Shown: positions 20,639 to 31,201 of the stretch, one piece after another
Layout of the letters: every line of letters begins with the position of its first letter
Position numbering within the stretch: the stretch's first letter is position 1
Origin: Hemerocallis citrina
Lineage: Eukaryota; Streptophyta; Magnoliopsida; Asparagales; Asphodelaceae
Direction: 5' to 3'
NCBI GenBank assembly: GCA_017893485.1
Contig: CM030360.1
Coordinates: forward strand, 17,593,971-17,657,970
Length of the DNA stretch: 64,000 nucleotides
Translations under genes and position numbers: made by a program
Notes under the pieces: model-generated
Told to the model about the DNA's origin: nothing
Databases searched by the model: none
Seen by the model: the letters and a program-made list of their open reading frames with translations, nothing else

Positions 20639-21141
20639 ATGAACAAAATAATAAAAGTTAGACCTATAAGATATACTCCAACATATTTAGAACAATTCAA
20701 CATACATATAAAAGAACTAATGAAAAACAATTACATAAGAAAATTACAAAGTTCACATTCATCACCAGCAATCACGGTAAAAAAACACTCAGAAGAAAAA
20801 AGAGGTCAATCTGGAATGGTAGTAAATTATAAGGAATTAAATAAAAAATACTAAAAGATTTGAATATCCACTACCAGATATGCGGATACTACTAAACATA
20901 GTAAGAACAAGGAAATTTTAATCAAAATTCGATTGCAAATTTGTGTTTTACCACGTAAAACTAATAGAAAAATCAAAATAAATAACATCATTCAATATAC
21001 CACAAGGATTTTATGAATGGAACGTATTACATTTAGGATATAGAAATAGTCCACGAGTATTTTAAGAATATATGTAATGGATAAGATATTTGAAAAATAA
21101 AATAATTTTGTACTTGTATATGTAGACAATATTCTAATAGG
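20639..21141 (+). pseudogene. Caulimovirid reverse transcriptase start (copy A)
   Basis: After a 71-codon open stretch (20639-20854) containing the SSHSSPAI-type motif and VVNYKELNKKY, the frame shifts and continues to F-x-K-F-D-C, then I-P-Q-G-F and finally Y-V-D-N near 21118. These are reverse transcriptase landmarks of plant pararetroviruses. There are several stops and frame changes. The second catalytic Asp reads Asn, and the gene ends abruptly at 21141. Confidence 0.65.
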
Positions 21142-21147
21142 ATCCGT

Positions 21148-21600
21148 GTTGCTGCTTTTTTTGTGTGAGAGCAAATAGATGATGTGAATTATTTTTAAAA
21201 CAATAAAGAGCTGACCTTTAATTTTCATCGATATTGACTATTTCCAAATTATCTTGACTTCTGAATTTGACGAGTTTGAACCGTTGGATTTTATCTGAAT
21301 GCTGACGTTTGCTTCAATTGACCTGCAAAAGTCTGAAACACCAAAGTTTGCACCGGCGATAGACCCTATAACGCTCAAGTCAGAACTCATAAATATATGA
21401 GAAGTTTTTCGTGGCAAAATACTGATTACCTGCTTTAACTTTTATAGATTTATTTGATCAGTTTTCCGACCAGAAACAAATAGGTGAACACAAATTACAT
21501 CATGCTGCCTGAACATAAAATCTGAATAGAATAGAGTTTTCACCCAAGCTTCTGTATCTTTTATATGCCTTATATATATTTGCTAGAACCGTGTGGAATT
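21148..21600 (-). repeat. Tat-type LTR fragment L2
   Basis: TGTTGCTGCTTTTTTTGTG begins right where the caulimovirid is cut. The stretch up to about 21400 resembles 25094-25345, including the phrase GACCTGCAAAAGTCTGAAACACC and an R-region motif (GACCCTATAACGCTCAAGTCAG) like CCCTCCGACGCTC in the intact LTR. It therefore has the same orientation as the Tat element (minus). The right edge is not clear. Confidence 0.5.
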
Positions 21601-22671
21601 CTACTTTCTAGACCTTCCGACAGATTCAGATTTGCTTTTCTGTAGTAATAGTAACCCATGTTTTAGTACAGCAAGGTCATGCTGTCCTGATTATGTAAAT
21701 TGTATGTAATTGACTTGTTTGCTTCTTGCTTTGTCTATAACGAATAAGATTAGTCACACTTAGTATAATACAACATTGAAACCTTCTTGCATGCTCACAT
21801 AGGATGAAATAAAATGATAATAAGTCGGGATACTATGGGATGACTTGGTAGTGAACAATCGAAAACTGTACTCGGTCGGGCCCTACTGTACTGACCTGTA
21901 CTGTATGACCATAAAATCCTGCCTGATGAACATTGACACTGAACATTAAACACTGATTACTGGACCGAGTACAAGAACCGTAAATTCACCATCAGTTTAA
22001 AACGTTCATTGTGTGCTTGCGTCGAACCTGTAGTATGGGATGCAGTACTACGTGCACTAGATAGATTAATAAAATGATTAATAACCTGCATTTATCATCT
22101 CATACTTGATCCAGTATATAACTGATTAAACATAGACCTATCATTGTCTGCTCTTTGCTTTGCTATTTGACTTGATCATGTCCCTTTTTCCTTTGATATA
22201 CATGATTCCTTTATCCTTTGTTTTCCTCTACTTGCTGTCCACGACTTTCTCTAAGGACACTCTCTTCTTTCTTTTTAGATCAAGTATTTACAGGTATTGA
22301 AGGAGCTATACCAGAAGGAATTGGTGAGTAACGATTCTAAAGATGGAGCTGAATTGCGCTGTTTAATTTACTTTCTTGTTAGTTTATTGTTTTGAGCATT
22401 GTTATGACTTGTATTTTATTTTGGGCTTATGTTCCCGGAGTTTGTTTTTTCCAGATGTTGGATTTTCTTGTGTTGGATATTATTATTGTTGGATTATTTG
22501 ATTTATTATTGAAGTTATCTTGATTCATGTGATTATATCTTTCTGCGTGGTTGTGTTTGTTGTTGCATATTATTGAGTTAGTCTGGTACAACTTATGGAT
22601 GGTGTTTACATCATTCGCTGGGCCTACGTTACGCACTCGTATTTCGTATCTTGGGAAGCGGGGCGTGACAA
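21601..22671 (-). repeat. Unassigned AT-rich stretch ending like a Gypsy LTR
   Basis: The right edge reads TCTTGGGAAGCGGGGCGTGACA. Read from the other strand this is TGTCACGCCCC..., a common LTR start in plant Tekay/Del-like Gypsy elements. That makes part of 21.8-22.67 kb a likely LTR on the minus strand. The left edge and target duplication were not found. There are no coding frames beyond chance. Confidence 0.35.
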
Positions 22672-23702
22672 CTAACATCCTAGCCTAATTGCTCAATGGC
22701 AATCTTGTATAGTTAGTGTCTTCTTAGTTGAAAACTAACTTCTCAATGGCAATCTTGTATATAAAAATTATATATATATATATTATGCTAATAGGAGAGA
22801 GAATGTACACCCCCCCTCTCTCCTCTTTCTCCATTTTGAAATAGAGAAATGAGAGCAAAAATAGGAATTCACACATAGCTTAATACGTGCACACACCCAG
22901 CTACAACCTCCTCTCAATTTTCGACAGTTCGATCGTCCAGATCAGCGAAAACGTGCGTAATCGAGGCTCCCGATTGGGCCACGTCGCCACCCAATCACGC
23001 ATGTCAAATTCACTCAGCGGGCGAGCACATCACGTGATCAACGTTCCAGGTCGCGCTACGTCACCATATCATCCTGACACCTTATTCTACTTAGCGGGCG
23101 AGCACATGCTCGATAGGTGATTCAGATCGCTCAAAAAATTGCGCTAGCTCGATAAATCAATAAAAAATCATAGAAAATCATTAAAAATTAGGAAATTAAA
23201 TTATAATTCCAAAAAATATTATTAAATAAAAAATTTAATTAGAAATTCTGAAAAATAATTAAAATTTTGGAATCTGTACAATATGCTAAACTACTTTTGT
23301 CTAGGATTTTTCTCATTTTTCCTTTTTAAAATTTAAAAAAAAAATGCAAAATGTAGGAAGATAACTCCCTACTCTTACTCTATCTAAATTGGAATATTAG
23401 ATGTTATTAGATGAATTTTTCAAAAAAATTATTATTTTATTATTTTTTTTAAAAATTATGTGCAGTATTTTACGGATTGTACTACATATTATATTATATT
23501 ATATTATTTTATATTATATTATATTATTTATTACATTATTTATTATATTTTATATGAGTTTGTCCAATTTTGCACTAAGATACACTAGTTTTTTTTAATA
23601 AAATGTTAAGTGACATCCCTCCTTTTTTCTTTAAAAAAATAAGCCCAAATGTATGTCTCTCTTTTTTCTTTTGAAAATGCCAAATTATAGCAATAATGAC
23701 TA
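22672..23702. other. Repeat-derived intergenic sequence
   Basis: A 22-bp phrase (CTCAATGGCAATCTTGTATA and two further bases) is repeated at about 22692 and 22742. The stretch 22890-23160, read on the minus strand, resembles 25880-26110 (ATTGATTTATC...GCAATTTTTTGAGCAATC...CCCGCTGAGTG), so it is a piece of the same repeat family in opposite orientation. A (TATTA)n low-complexity tract lies at about 23485-23560. No gene was seen. Confidence 0.45.
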
Positions 23703-23768
23703 GAGCATATCGTCATAATTGCCAATTGCTAAGTTGCCAAATTTGGCAATGAAAAACAAGAGATGCTC
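23703..23768. mobile_element. 66-bp Harbinger-like mini-MITE
   Basis: GAGCATATCGTC at the left and GAGATGCTC at the right are in inverted orientation, flanked by CTA and TTA. Inside is a small palindrome GCCAAATTTGGC. It appears to be a minimal relative of elements E1-E5. Confidence 0.5.
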
Positions 23769-24129
23769 TTAGCCTCTCGGGTGGTCCTGTATTATTATAT
23801 GTTTTTGGAAAATAGAAGACCGTACTCCTCTTATCCTCCTTGGATCACAATTATCTTCAGAGGCTAGCTGGTTTTGTGTATTATATATTCATGGAAAATA
23901 GAGGGCCAAGTTCCTCTTATCCTCCTTGGAAGTCTAGGGGCGAAGTCAGAACAATTTTTTTCGGGGGTCAAGAAAAAATCTTATGGCTATATATAAATAT
24001 ATGTAAGGGTTTTCATAAATTTTAAGGGGGGCAAATCATAAAACTTAATTTTTTGGAGGGGCAAAATCATAATATTTTTAGGATTTTTACAAAATTTTTA
24101 ACAATATGAAGGGGGTTTTGAAAATTTTG
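23769..24129. other. Intergenic, internal partial repeats
   Basis: Two versions of a phrase with CTCTTATCCTCCTTGGA occur at about 23829 and 23912, and a third at about 33752. The phrase therefore precedes both members of the direct repeat pair described next. No gene was seen. Confidence 0.4.
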
Positions 24130-24612
24130 GAACACAGTTATCTTCCACGTACATTTGAAGCTTTAGTTTTGATAGGAAAATAATTATCATCAGGTCTATT
24201 TGTTGTGTATAGTTTACATATTGTCATTTTATCTCCTTAAGTTGGGCGGTGGCTGCTTCTTCGTCGAGAGAACACAAGAAGTATTATTTTCATCCACAAA
24301 TTGTAAACTCATTATTGTGCATTTTCCCATTTGTTTCACGTATTGATTATATTGTAAATCAGTGACGTTCATGTTTCATATTTTGAATTATAACTTTAGT
24401 CATGCCTTCATAACTTCACTTATACAATGCTATTTACCACCCAAACATTAATTAATACATGCATAATAAATTTAAAAAAAGTTACAAAAGGTGGTCAGGA
24501 GTAATTGAAGAAAAATGAGAGCTAAACTAGTTGTTAGATTGAGTTGGGATATTATAAAGATTTCCTTAATCTAGATAGCATGGCGATATTACAAAGATTA
24601 CCTTAATCCAGA
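24130..24612 (+). repeat. Direct repeat R, copy 1
   Basis: It matches 33768-34245 over about 480 bp (for example GTTGGGCGGTGGCTGCTTCTT and GGAGTAATTGAAGAAAAATG), with small indels. The copies are about 9.6 kb apart, and the interval is filled by LTR pieces, a CACTA element, a MITE and a Mutator-like element. The sequence type is unknown. Confidence 0.75.
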
Positions 24613-24723
24613 CCGCATAGTGGGAAGGAAATACAAGAATCCTTGTGAAAAAAACTTACTGACATTGTTCTACTTACTGAAAATTTTGTAAATATTTTAC
24701 ATTTTTGTACAGAGATACGTACT

Positions 24724-24865
24724 TCCCCCGACAAGGACATCTAAGGTGGATCTGGAAGATATGGGCAATATGGTAGCACTTCTGTTGCCCCAAGTTTGCA
24801 AGATACTCATGAAGAGTATGCTACTGTTAATGCATGCCGAGGTTGTCATTGCCATTGATCAGTGA
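24724..24865 (+). other. Exon-like open stretch, unrecognised
   Basis: After a TTTTTGTACAG acceptor-like site, a frame of about 47 codons is open to TGA at about 24863. An alternative frame reads a Gly/Tyr/Ser-rich stretch. No family was recognised, and it may be chance. Confidence 0.2.
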
Positions 24866-25093
24866 GGAGATTGTGGTTTTTTTTCGAAGATGGTGAACAT
24901 TATTGCAGCTCAGTTGAGAGGTGCTATTATCTGTTCCATTATTTAAGTTATTTTGAAGAACTTTGTACTACTAGTTTTTTTTTGAAAGAAAACTTTCTAC
25001 TACTAGTTATCAAGCCTTTGTAAGAGAACTGTTAAAGTGATACCCTACATGTACTTGAATCTCTGCTTTTATATATATGCTATTGGATGAAGT
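24866..25093. other. Short intergenic, nothing recognised
   Basis: AT-rich sequence before LTR fragment L3, with no coding frame or repeat of note. Confidence 0.4.
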
Positions 25094-25880
25094 CCTGTTG
25101 CTACTTATTTTGGTGTGGGAGCAAACAGATAGTTAGTTTATATATGAAGGAAACTACTAAAGATCTAATATTTTATCGTCACCGTAAAAAGTAGTTACAG
25201 CTTCCGAGAGTAGATCTGGATTGTTGATTGAACACCGTGATCTGATTCCAATGGTTGCTAATGTGGCCAATAGACCTGCAAAAAGTCTGAAACACCAGGG
25301 GTGGCCTGTACGACAGACCCTCCAACGCTCAAGTAATAACCAGATATTTAACTTACAATCCTCATGGGCTAGGTGTATCTCCTAGTGGACCAACTCTGTC
25401 ATTTTTCATGGGTTTGAAAGCGGCTCATGTCTTATAATTGAGCCTGAAGAAGGTTTGGCCCTCTATGATTAATCTGCCCGTAGAAGCTTTAGGATATGTG
25501 CTGGAATCATGCAACCCAGATTTGCTGCGATTTTTACCATTATAATAGGCCCCCACTCCCGAAAGACAATTTTCTAGGCTATTGGGAAGTACTTCGCCTT
25601 ATTTTAGAATTCTGGAGTACAATTTTAGCTTTCAGGGACGATTAGAAATACCTGGAACTGATCAAAAGCTTCTGGAGGCGGCGAATACTCTCCAGAATTT
25701 TTCTAGAATTTTCATAACTTTTCTGGAATTTTTTAATAATTATTCCCCAATTTAAAATCACTTTTTCGATTTTTTAATTAATAATCCCAAATTTTAATTT
25801 TCAAAAATTTTAATTATTTATTTGAATTAAATAATTATTTTTATAATTTTTAATTAATTTTTCAAATTATAGATGAATTT
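25094..25880 (-). repeat. Tat-type LTR fragment L3
   Basis: TGTTGCTACTTATTTTGGTGTG resembles the start of L2 (21148) and is followed by the shared phrase GACCTGCAAAAAGTCTGAAACACC and the R motif ACCCTCCAACGCTCAAG. It has the same orientation as the intact element. From about 25680 on it turns AT-rich. A right edge could not be fixed, and the next GC-richer region may belong to the same long LTR. Confidence 0.5.
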
Positions 25881-27870
25881 AGGGGTATTGATTTATCTTA
25901 CTGGTGCAATTTTTTGGAGCAATCAGAGATGTTGATCACCTTTAGGCTGTCCCGCTGAGTGCATTGGACGAATGTGGAGGCATTGAGGGATGTGGCCTCT
26001 CCTGAGCCATCGATCACGCGCTAGAGCGCTCTATGCAGCAATCAGGCGGACGAGAACTGAGCGAAGCGATGGGGAAGTCATCTGCGGTGTGGCACTATCT
26101 CGAGCGTCGACGGTTGCGAGAGCCCCTTAGCTCGTTCGATGGTTGCGACGCGCTACACTAATTTTTTATTGGATTTTGGAGCTTCGTCGACCCCTAGCTC
26201 TTCGTCAAGCTATGAGTTTGGGCGATCAAGGCAGCCAGGGTTCCTTTGAACTCGGTGTTTGGGCGACACGGCTTTCGACGAGCTTGTTTCGGTCGAACGA
26301 AGTTATAGGCGAGCTATTTTCGTCATCGAGATGTTACTGTTGAGCTATTTGGTTGAGCTATATCTCTCGTCGATCTCAACTTCGTCGAGCTATATTCAAC
26401 TTTGTTAAGCTATATTTGGTCGAGCTACCGCTTTGGTCGAGCTATGGTTCATGTCGTCGAGCTACTGCTTTGGTTGAGCTATGGCTCTTGCTGTCGAGTT
26501 ACCACTTTGGTCGAGCTATGGCTCTTGTCGTCAAGCTACCGCTTCGGTCGAGCTATGGCTCTTGTTGTCAAGCTATCGCTTCGGTCGAGCTATGGCTCTT
26601 GCCGTCGAGCTATCGCTTCGGTCGACATATGACTCTTTTCGTCGAGCTATGGGAGTCTTTGTCGAGATACAACTTCAGGCGAGCTACGGGTTCGGGCGAG
26701 CTATATTTGGTGTAGCTCATTTTTTAGTCGAGCTTCTCTTCTTCGTCGAGCTATAACTTTCTCATCGAGCTATGGGTTTGAACGACTTCGTGGCTCTCCA
26801 AAGTTTGCATTAAGTTCATAGTGGGGCTTGTGGTCGGAGCTCGAGTTTGGACCTATAGTTGTTGTCGATGCTTGGGAGTTTAGCCGAGCTCACTGTTTTT
26901 AAGTTTTAAAGCTTCAGGTCATAGTGAGCTTGAAGCTCATCTTTGGAAAGCTTGAGTTAGGGTTTGAAATCCTTGGGTTGCAAAAATGGTACTAATAATA
27001 AGGATGATGCGATGATGATTAGTATTAGTAGTATTAGTATCAAAACCAAACAATTATTCTTCCTTCATCAACTCCATCAATTCATTATCATGATGATCAT
27101 CAACAGAAAAGTTGCTATTGATCATGCTGCTAATTGCATATGCTTGTTCTTCCTTCAACAGCTACATTGGCCTCAGATTCGATGTGGTTACTGGTCAATA
27201 TGGAGCTTAGGGTTTGGTTTCGGCCTGAGCTTGTAGCCCGGAGCATCATCGAGTTTGGGTTCGAAAATGTGTAGTTGGAGCATTCAGTTTTTGTCGAAGG
27301 TAGAAGAGTTGTATTGACTGGCTTAAAGGGTTTTTGAAGATTCGGTCGACTTCGAGGCTTGTCTCCATCGCTTCTGAGGTCATATTTTAAAGCTAAAGTC
27401 TTCGGGGAAGTTTAAGCTTGTGTTTAATCGTCTTCTCCTCCGCCGCTTGGGCTTGATTTCGGCCGAAGCTTAAGGTAGGAGGTAGGGTTGTGCATCTTCT
27501 CATTATTTTTGCTAGTCAACTCGTTTTGTTGTGCCCAACAAGTGTTTGTCGAGCTGTCTACCTTGTCGAATTGCTCTTTTGCTGACCAAACGTTGTGTCA
27601 TTCGCTTGTTACGTCGATCAAGCGTCCCAACATTCGTTTGGCTGAACCGCTCTTTCGTCGACCAAGCGTTGTGTTATTTGCTTGTATTGTCGATCGAGCA
27701 TTTCATCGTTGGAAGAGCTTTCATGCTCAGTGAGTTTGTTGAGGCAATTTTGAGACGAAGTCGGACGTTTGAACTTGTTGTTTACGCCTAACAAGTTTGG
27801 GAAGGCAACTCTGGGACAGAGTTGAACATTTGAACTCGTTGTTTGTTCCAAAATAAGTAACTTTTCATAC
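25881..27870. repeat. GTCGAGCTAT-rich repetitive region, probably LTR-derived
   Basis: GC-richer DNA full of the word GTCGAGCTAT. It is continuous with LTR fragment L3 on the left and cut by the CACTA element at 27871. Translation frames of 60-120 codons around 26143-26756 are side products of the tandem repeat and encode nothing recognised. The part 27500-27800 has TCGTCGACCAAGCGTTG repeats. It could be the U3 region of a long LTR, but this is not proven. Confidence 0.4.
26430..26640 (+). repeat. 37-bp tandem repeat, about six copies
   Basis: The word GCTCTTG recurs at 26521, 26558 and 26595, a 37-bp period, within units containing GTCGAGCTATGGCTCTTG. Because 37 is not a multiple of three, each unit changes frame. 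This explains why all three forward frames are open here. Confidence 0.7.
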
Positions 27871-28388
27871 CACTACAACACAGGTTCGATTTACCAACGT
27901 ATATTCCCCGGCGTTTTACCATTCGCGCCGGGGTAGGGAGTGACCATGAATGGAGCATCAGATTGGATGATTATACATCGGCGGCCTCTATAAAATGCCG
28001 GGGAATCATGATATTCACCGGCGTTTTCTTCAAAAACGCCGGTGAAGAGTATTATTCACCGGCGTTTTAATAAAATACGCCGGCGAATATACAGATTCAT
28101 TCACCGGCATTTGTGATTTCAAATGCCGGTGAATTAACTGAGATAAATCCCCGCGAACCCTAACATTTCGCTCAATAATTTCCCAAACCCAATATTTGGC
28201 CGCCTTCGTTTTCCCTCCTCCCTCTCTCTATTTCGCGCACTTTGCCTCCGTCCCTTCGTCATCTTCGACAGCCCAATTCGATTTCCCTCATTCTTCTCTC
28301 TATTTCGCGGTGAATTTGCGATCGAAAACCACCGCTCGTCGCCCCGCTCTCTCTCTTCGGTATTTTCTCTTGATTTCTCTCATTCTCA

Positions 28389-28905
28389 CTGTTAAAGAAG
28401 CTGAATTCATGCATCTGATTGTCATCTTAGCATGATTTTTTTACCAAAATGGGTTCACAGTCAACTAAGGATGCTAGCTGTATACCAAAATTCTCCAAAT
28501 CTGTACAAGAATTGGGCTGAACAAACCTTGTGCAGGTTTCTTTTGGAGCCACAAACATTAATGGTTTAGTTGGGATGAAGAATTAATAGAGAAACATATA
28601 TGCTTAGATACTGGAAATTTTCATTTTCTTTTACTGTTAAAGAAGCTGAATTCATGCATCTGATTGTCATCTTAGCATGATTTTTTAACCAAAATGGGTT
28701 CACAGTCAACTAAGGATGCTAGCTGTATACCAAAATCCTCCAAATCTGTACAAGAATTGGGCTGAACAAACCTTGTGCAGGTTTCTTTTGGTGCCACAAA
28801 CATCAATGGTTTAGTTGGGATGAAGAATTAATAGAGAAACATATATGCTTAGATACTGGAATTTTTTATTTTCTTTTACTGTTAAAGAAGCTGAATTCAT
28901 GCATA
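28389..28905 (+). repeat. 245-bp tandem repeat in CACTA element 1
   Basis: ACTGTTAAAGAAGCTGAATTC starts at 28389, 28633 and 28878. The first two units are nearly identical and the third breaks off after about 28 bp. The same block type is amplified and diverged in CACTA element 2 (38230-39660 and 43690-46570). Confidence 0.8.
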
Positions 28906-29692
28906 TGAAGATTTAAGATCTAGGATGGCAAATTTTGATTGGGCTGTGATTGGATTGTTTAGTGGCTGTCGTTTATGTTCTTAATTGGGCTGTGATTAGA
29001 AAGAGAGGGCTCGAGTAGAGATCTAGAAACCCATATAGAGATATTTCGTTTATAATAATTTATTATTATTATTGTTCTTGTCGCTCTTGCTGTTGTTGCT
29101 GATGTCTCTTTGTGTGCGTGTGCTGAAGGGAAAGAAGGGATGAGAGAGAGATGAGGAAAATGCCGCTATGTTAGCCTGGTGTATCCTCATTCTCTACCAT
29201 TTTCTGTTTCCATTTCTGGCTTCTATATTTGGTTTCCTTCCACGATGTCAGTTCCTTAAAACTACACTTGATATGAGCCCCTTCTTATTTTTCTTATTTT
29301 TCTTATATTTGATTTCCTTCCACGATGACAGTTTTATGGATTGTCTGAACAATCCATGAAAGACATGCTTAGATACTAGATTTTCATTTGTTTTACTGTT
29401 TTAGATACTGGATATTCCCAATCAGAGGAGAATATAAAGGTTTCAAGTTAGATACTTGATTTTCATTTGTTTTACTATTTTAGATATATTCAAAAACAAA
29501 ATAAAGTACTAGCTTTTTAGCACTGCAATATAATTATTTTACCTCTCTATATATCATTAACAATTCCATTTGCAATTGGTACTTTGATCTTAGAATTTAT
29601 GAATTGGGTAGATCTTTTTACAAGTTTAAAAAATATGTATATTCTGTATTGTGGTCTACAGTTGAACTAAATTATTGTTTTTTTTTTTCATA

Positions 29693-29736
29693 GAGCGGTC
29701 CCCGAGATGAAGGAAATTCTGATGATCAGAACTGAA
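29693..29736 (+). pseudogene. Last exon of a TNPA-like ORF in CACTA element 1
   Basis: A T-rich tract and TAG acceptor are followed by a short frame reading SGPRDEGNSDDQN and a stop. CACTA element 2 has the matching exon at 47387-47428 (SGRQDEGNADDQS). The rest of the gene is missing here. Confidence 0.45.
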
Positions 29737-30874
29737 GCTACTTGAGGGGTATGAATCTGTGGTCGGCCTATCCTTGCTGTTGTTATGTCCTCCTTGCTGT
29801 TGTTATGTCTTGTATTGTTGTTTTAAGTAGTTGTTGGGATATTTGGGATGTTCGTTACTGTATTTGTTAATTATGACACTGTGTTAATTTTGCGGTGAAT
29901 TTGGACGATGATATAACACGTGTGAAACTTTATTATCTTTAATTCTTGTGTTTGGTTGTGATTTGCGCATTAATATGCCTGAAATTGGTTGAATCAGTTG
30001 TGAATTAGTTTACAGGTTCTTTAAATATAATTGTGAATTGAAATCGAACGAAAAACTGGAGCAGGAAAAACAAACGGGCATACACTGGAGTTTCATAAAA
30101 CGCCGGTGTATCTAATTGTTTAGTTGAAAATTTCATTAGAGAGGCGTTTCCACACACGCCGGTGTACCCATAAGTTGCAATAGTACTAAGAAACACCGGC
30201 GTTTTATAAAACGCCCGTGAATATCTCTATAGTGGCGTGTTTACGACACGTCGGTGCTTATAAGTAGGGAAAGAAGGGCGCTCAGAAACAAGCATACACC
30301 GGCATTCTACGACCGCCGGTAAATATTACACATACACCGTAGTTTCTACAATCGCTGGTGAAAAGATATATACCGGCGGTATGTGACCGCCGGTGAATGT
30401 ATATTGGGGGGAAAGAATGACACCCAGAAATTCCCATATACCGACGTTGTCTGGCCGCCGGTGTATTTTCAAGATATACCGACGTCCAGTAGAAACGCCG
30501 GTGAATATGCCTATCTTTCCGCGACACTTGATTCGGTGGCATTTGTACCGGCGTTTTTATAAACGCCGGTGAATGTTTCACCGGCGTAAAAAATAGCATC
30601 TGTGTTGTAGTGTAATTTTCATAAAATATTTAACACAGAATCAAAGGTAGACAGAAAATTAATTTAACTTAAAAGTTAAAATAGAAAATATTGTAAAACA
30701 AAAATTTGAAATTGCAGAAAGGTCACAATCCTACAAAAAAATATTTTGGGAAGCATATTATAGAATAGAATAAGAAGAAATATCCTATTGAAAGCACAAC
30801 CCATATGAAGAATATTTTAAAACAGGGTCATAGTTTCGAAAGTAGGTCATACCGGTAAATTAGTCACCCATGTA

Positions 30875-31189
30875 TAGGGCTGCAATCGAGCCGAGCCGAG
30901 CTGAATACCTTCAGGCTCGAGCTCGGCTCGTTTACGAACCGAGCTCAGTTTTGAGCTCAAGCTCGGCTTGAGCTCGGTTCGAGCCAAACTTTGAACGAGC
31001 TTTGACCGTATTCGAGCCGAATAGCTCGCGAGCTTAGCTTAAAAAAAGAAAAACCCAAGCTCGAGGTCGGCTCGTTTACGAAACGAGCTCAGTTTTGAGC
31101 TCGAGCTCGGCTCGAGCTTAGTTCGAGCCGAGCTTTGACTGAGCTTGAGCCGAATAGCTCGCGAATAACTCGATTCGTTTGCAGCCCTA
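30875..31189. mobile_element. hAT-like MITE, CGAGCC-rich (third copy)
   Basis: TAGGGCTGCAATCGAGCC ... TTCGTTTGCAGCCCTA. The flanks CCCATGTA (30867-30874) and CCCACGTA (31190-31197) are an 8-bp target duplication with one mismatch, as in hAT insertions. It is homologous to 13990-14286 and 59280-59580. It has no coding capacity. Confidence 0.78.
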
Positions 31190-31201
31190 CCCACGTATTA
31201 A

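Larger units (their letters stand above)
17755..21141 (+). pseudogene. Endogenous caulimovirid remnant, copy A
   Basis: A-rich sequence with many in-frame stops reads, 5' to 3', as a coat-protein-like region (about 18200-19100), a CCHC knuckle (19154-19201), a protease-like region (about 19700-20400) and the start of reverse transcriptase (20640-21141). This is the order expected of a caulimovirid polyprotein. Several stops are TGA or TAA where Trp or Gln would be expected, and the protease and RT signatures are altered (D-T-R and Y-V-D-N). The copy is cut at 21141 by LTR-like sequence, so the RT end and RNase H are missing. The genus cannot be decided; a petuvirus- or florendovirus-like origin is possible. 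It is defective. Confidence 0.7.
27871..30612. mobile_element. CACTA element 1, deletion derivative of 2.7 kb
   Basis: The ends are CACTACAACACAG and CTGTGTTGTAGTG, with TAC on the left and TAA on the right as an imperfect 3-bp target duplication. Both sub-terminal regions (27895-28140 and about 30080-30600) hold CCGGCGTTTTATAAACGCCGG-type inverted motifs. No transposase is left. A short last exon (29693-29736) and internal blocks are shared with CACTA element 2, so they are related, although their outermost TIR bases differ. Confidence 0.85.

Noticed and set aside
26143..26756. Three overlapping plus-strand frames of 66-120 codons with repeated SSY/ELWL peptides
   Set aside because: All arise from the 37-bp tandem repeat, which rotates the frame at each unit.
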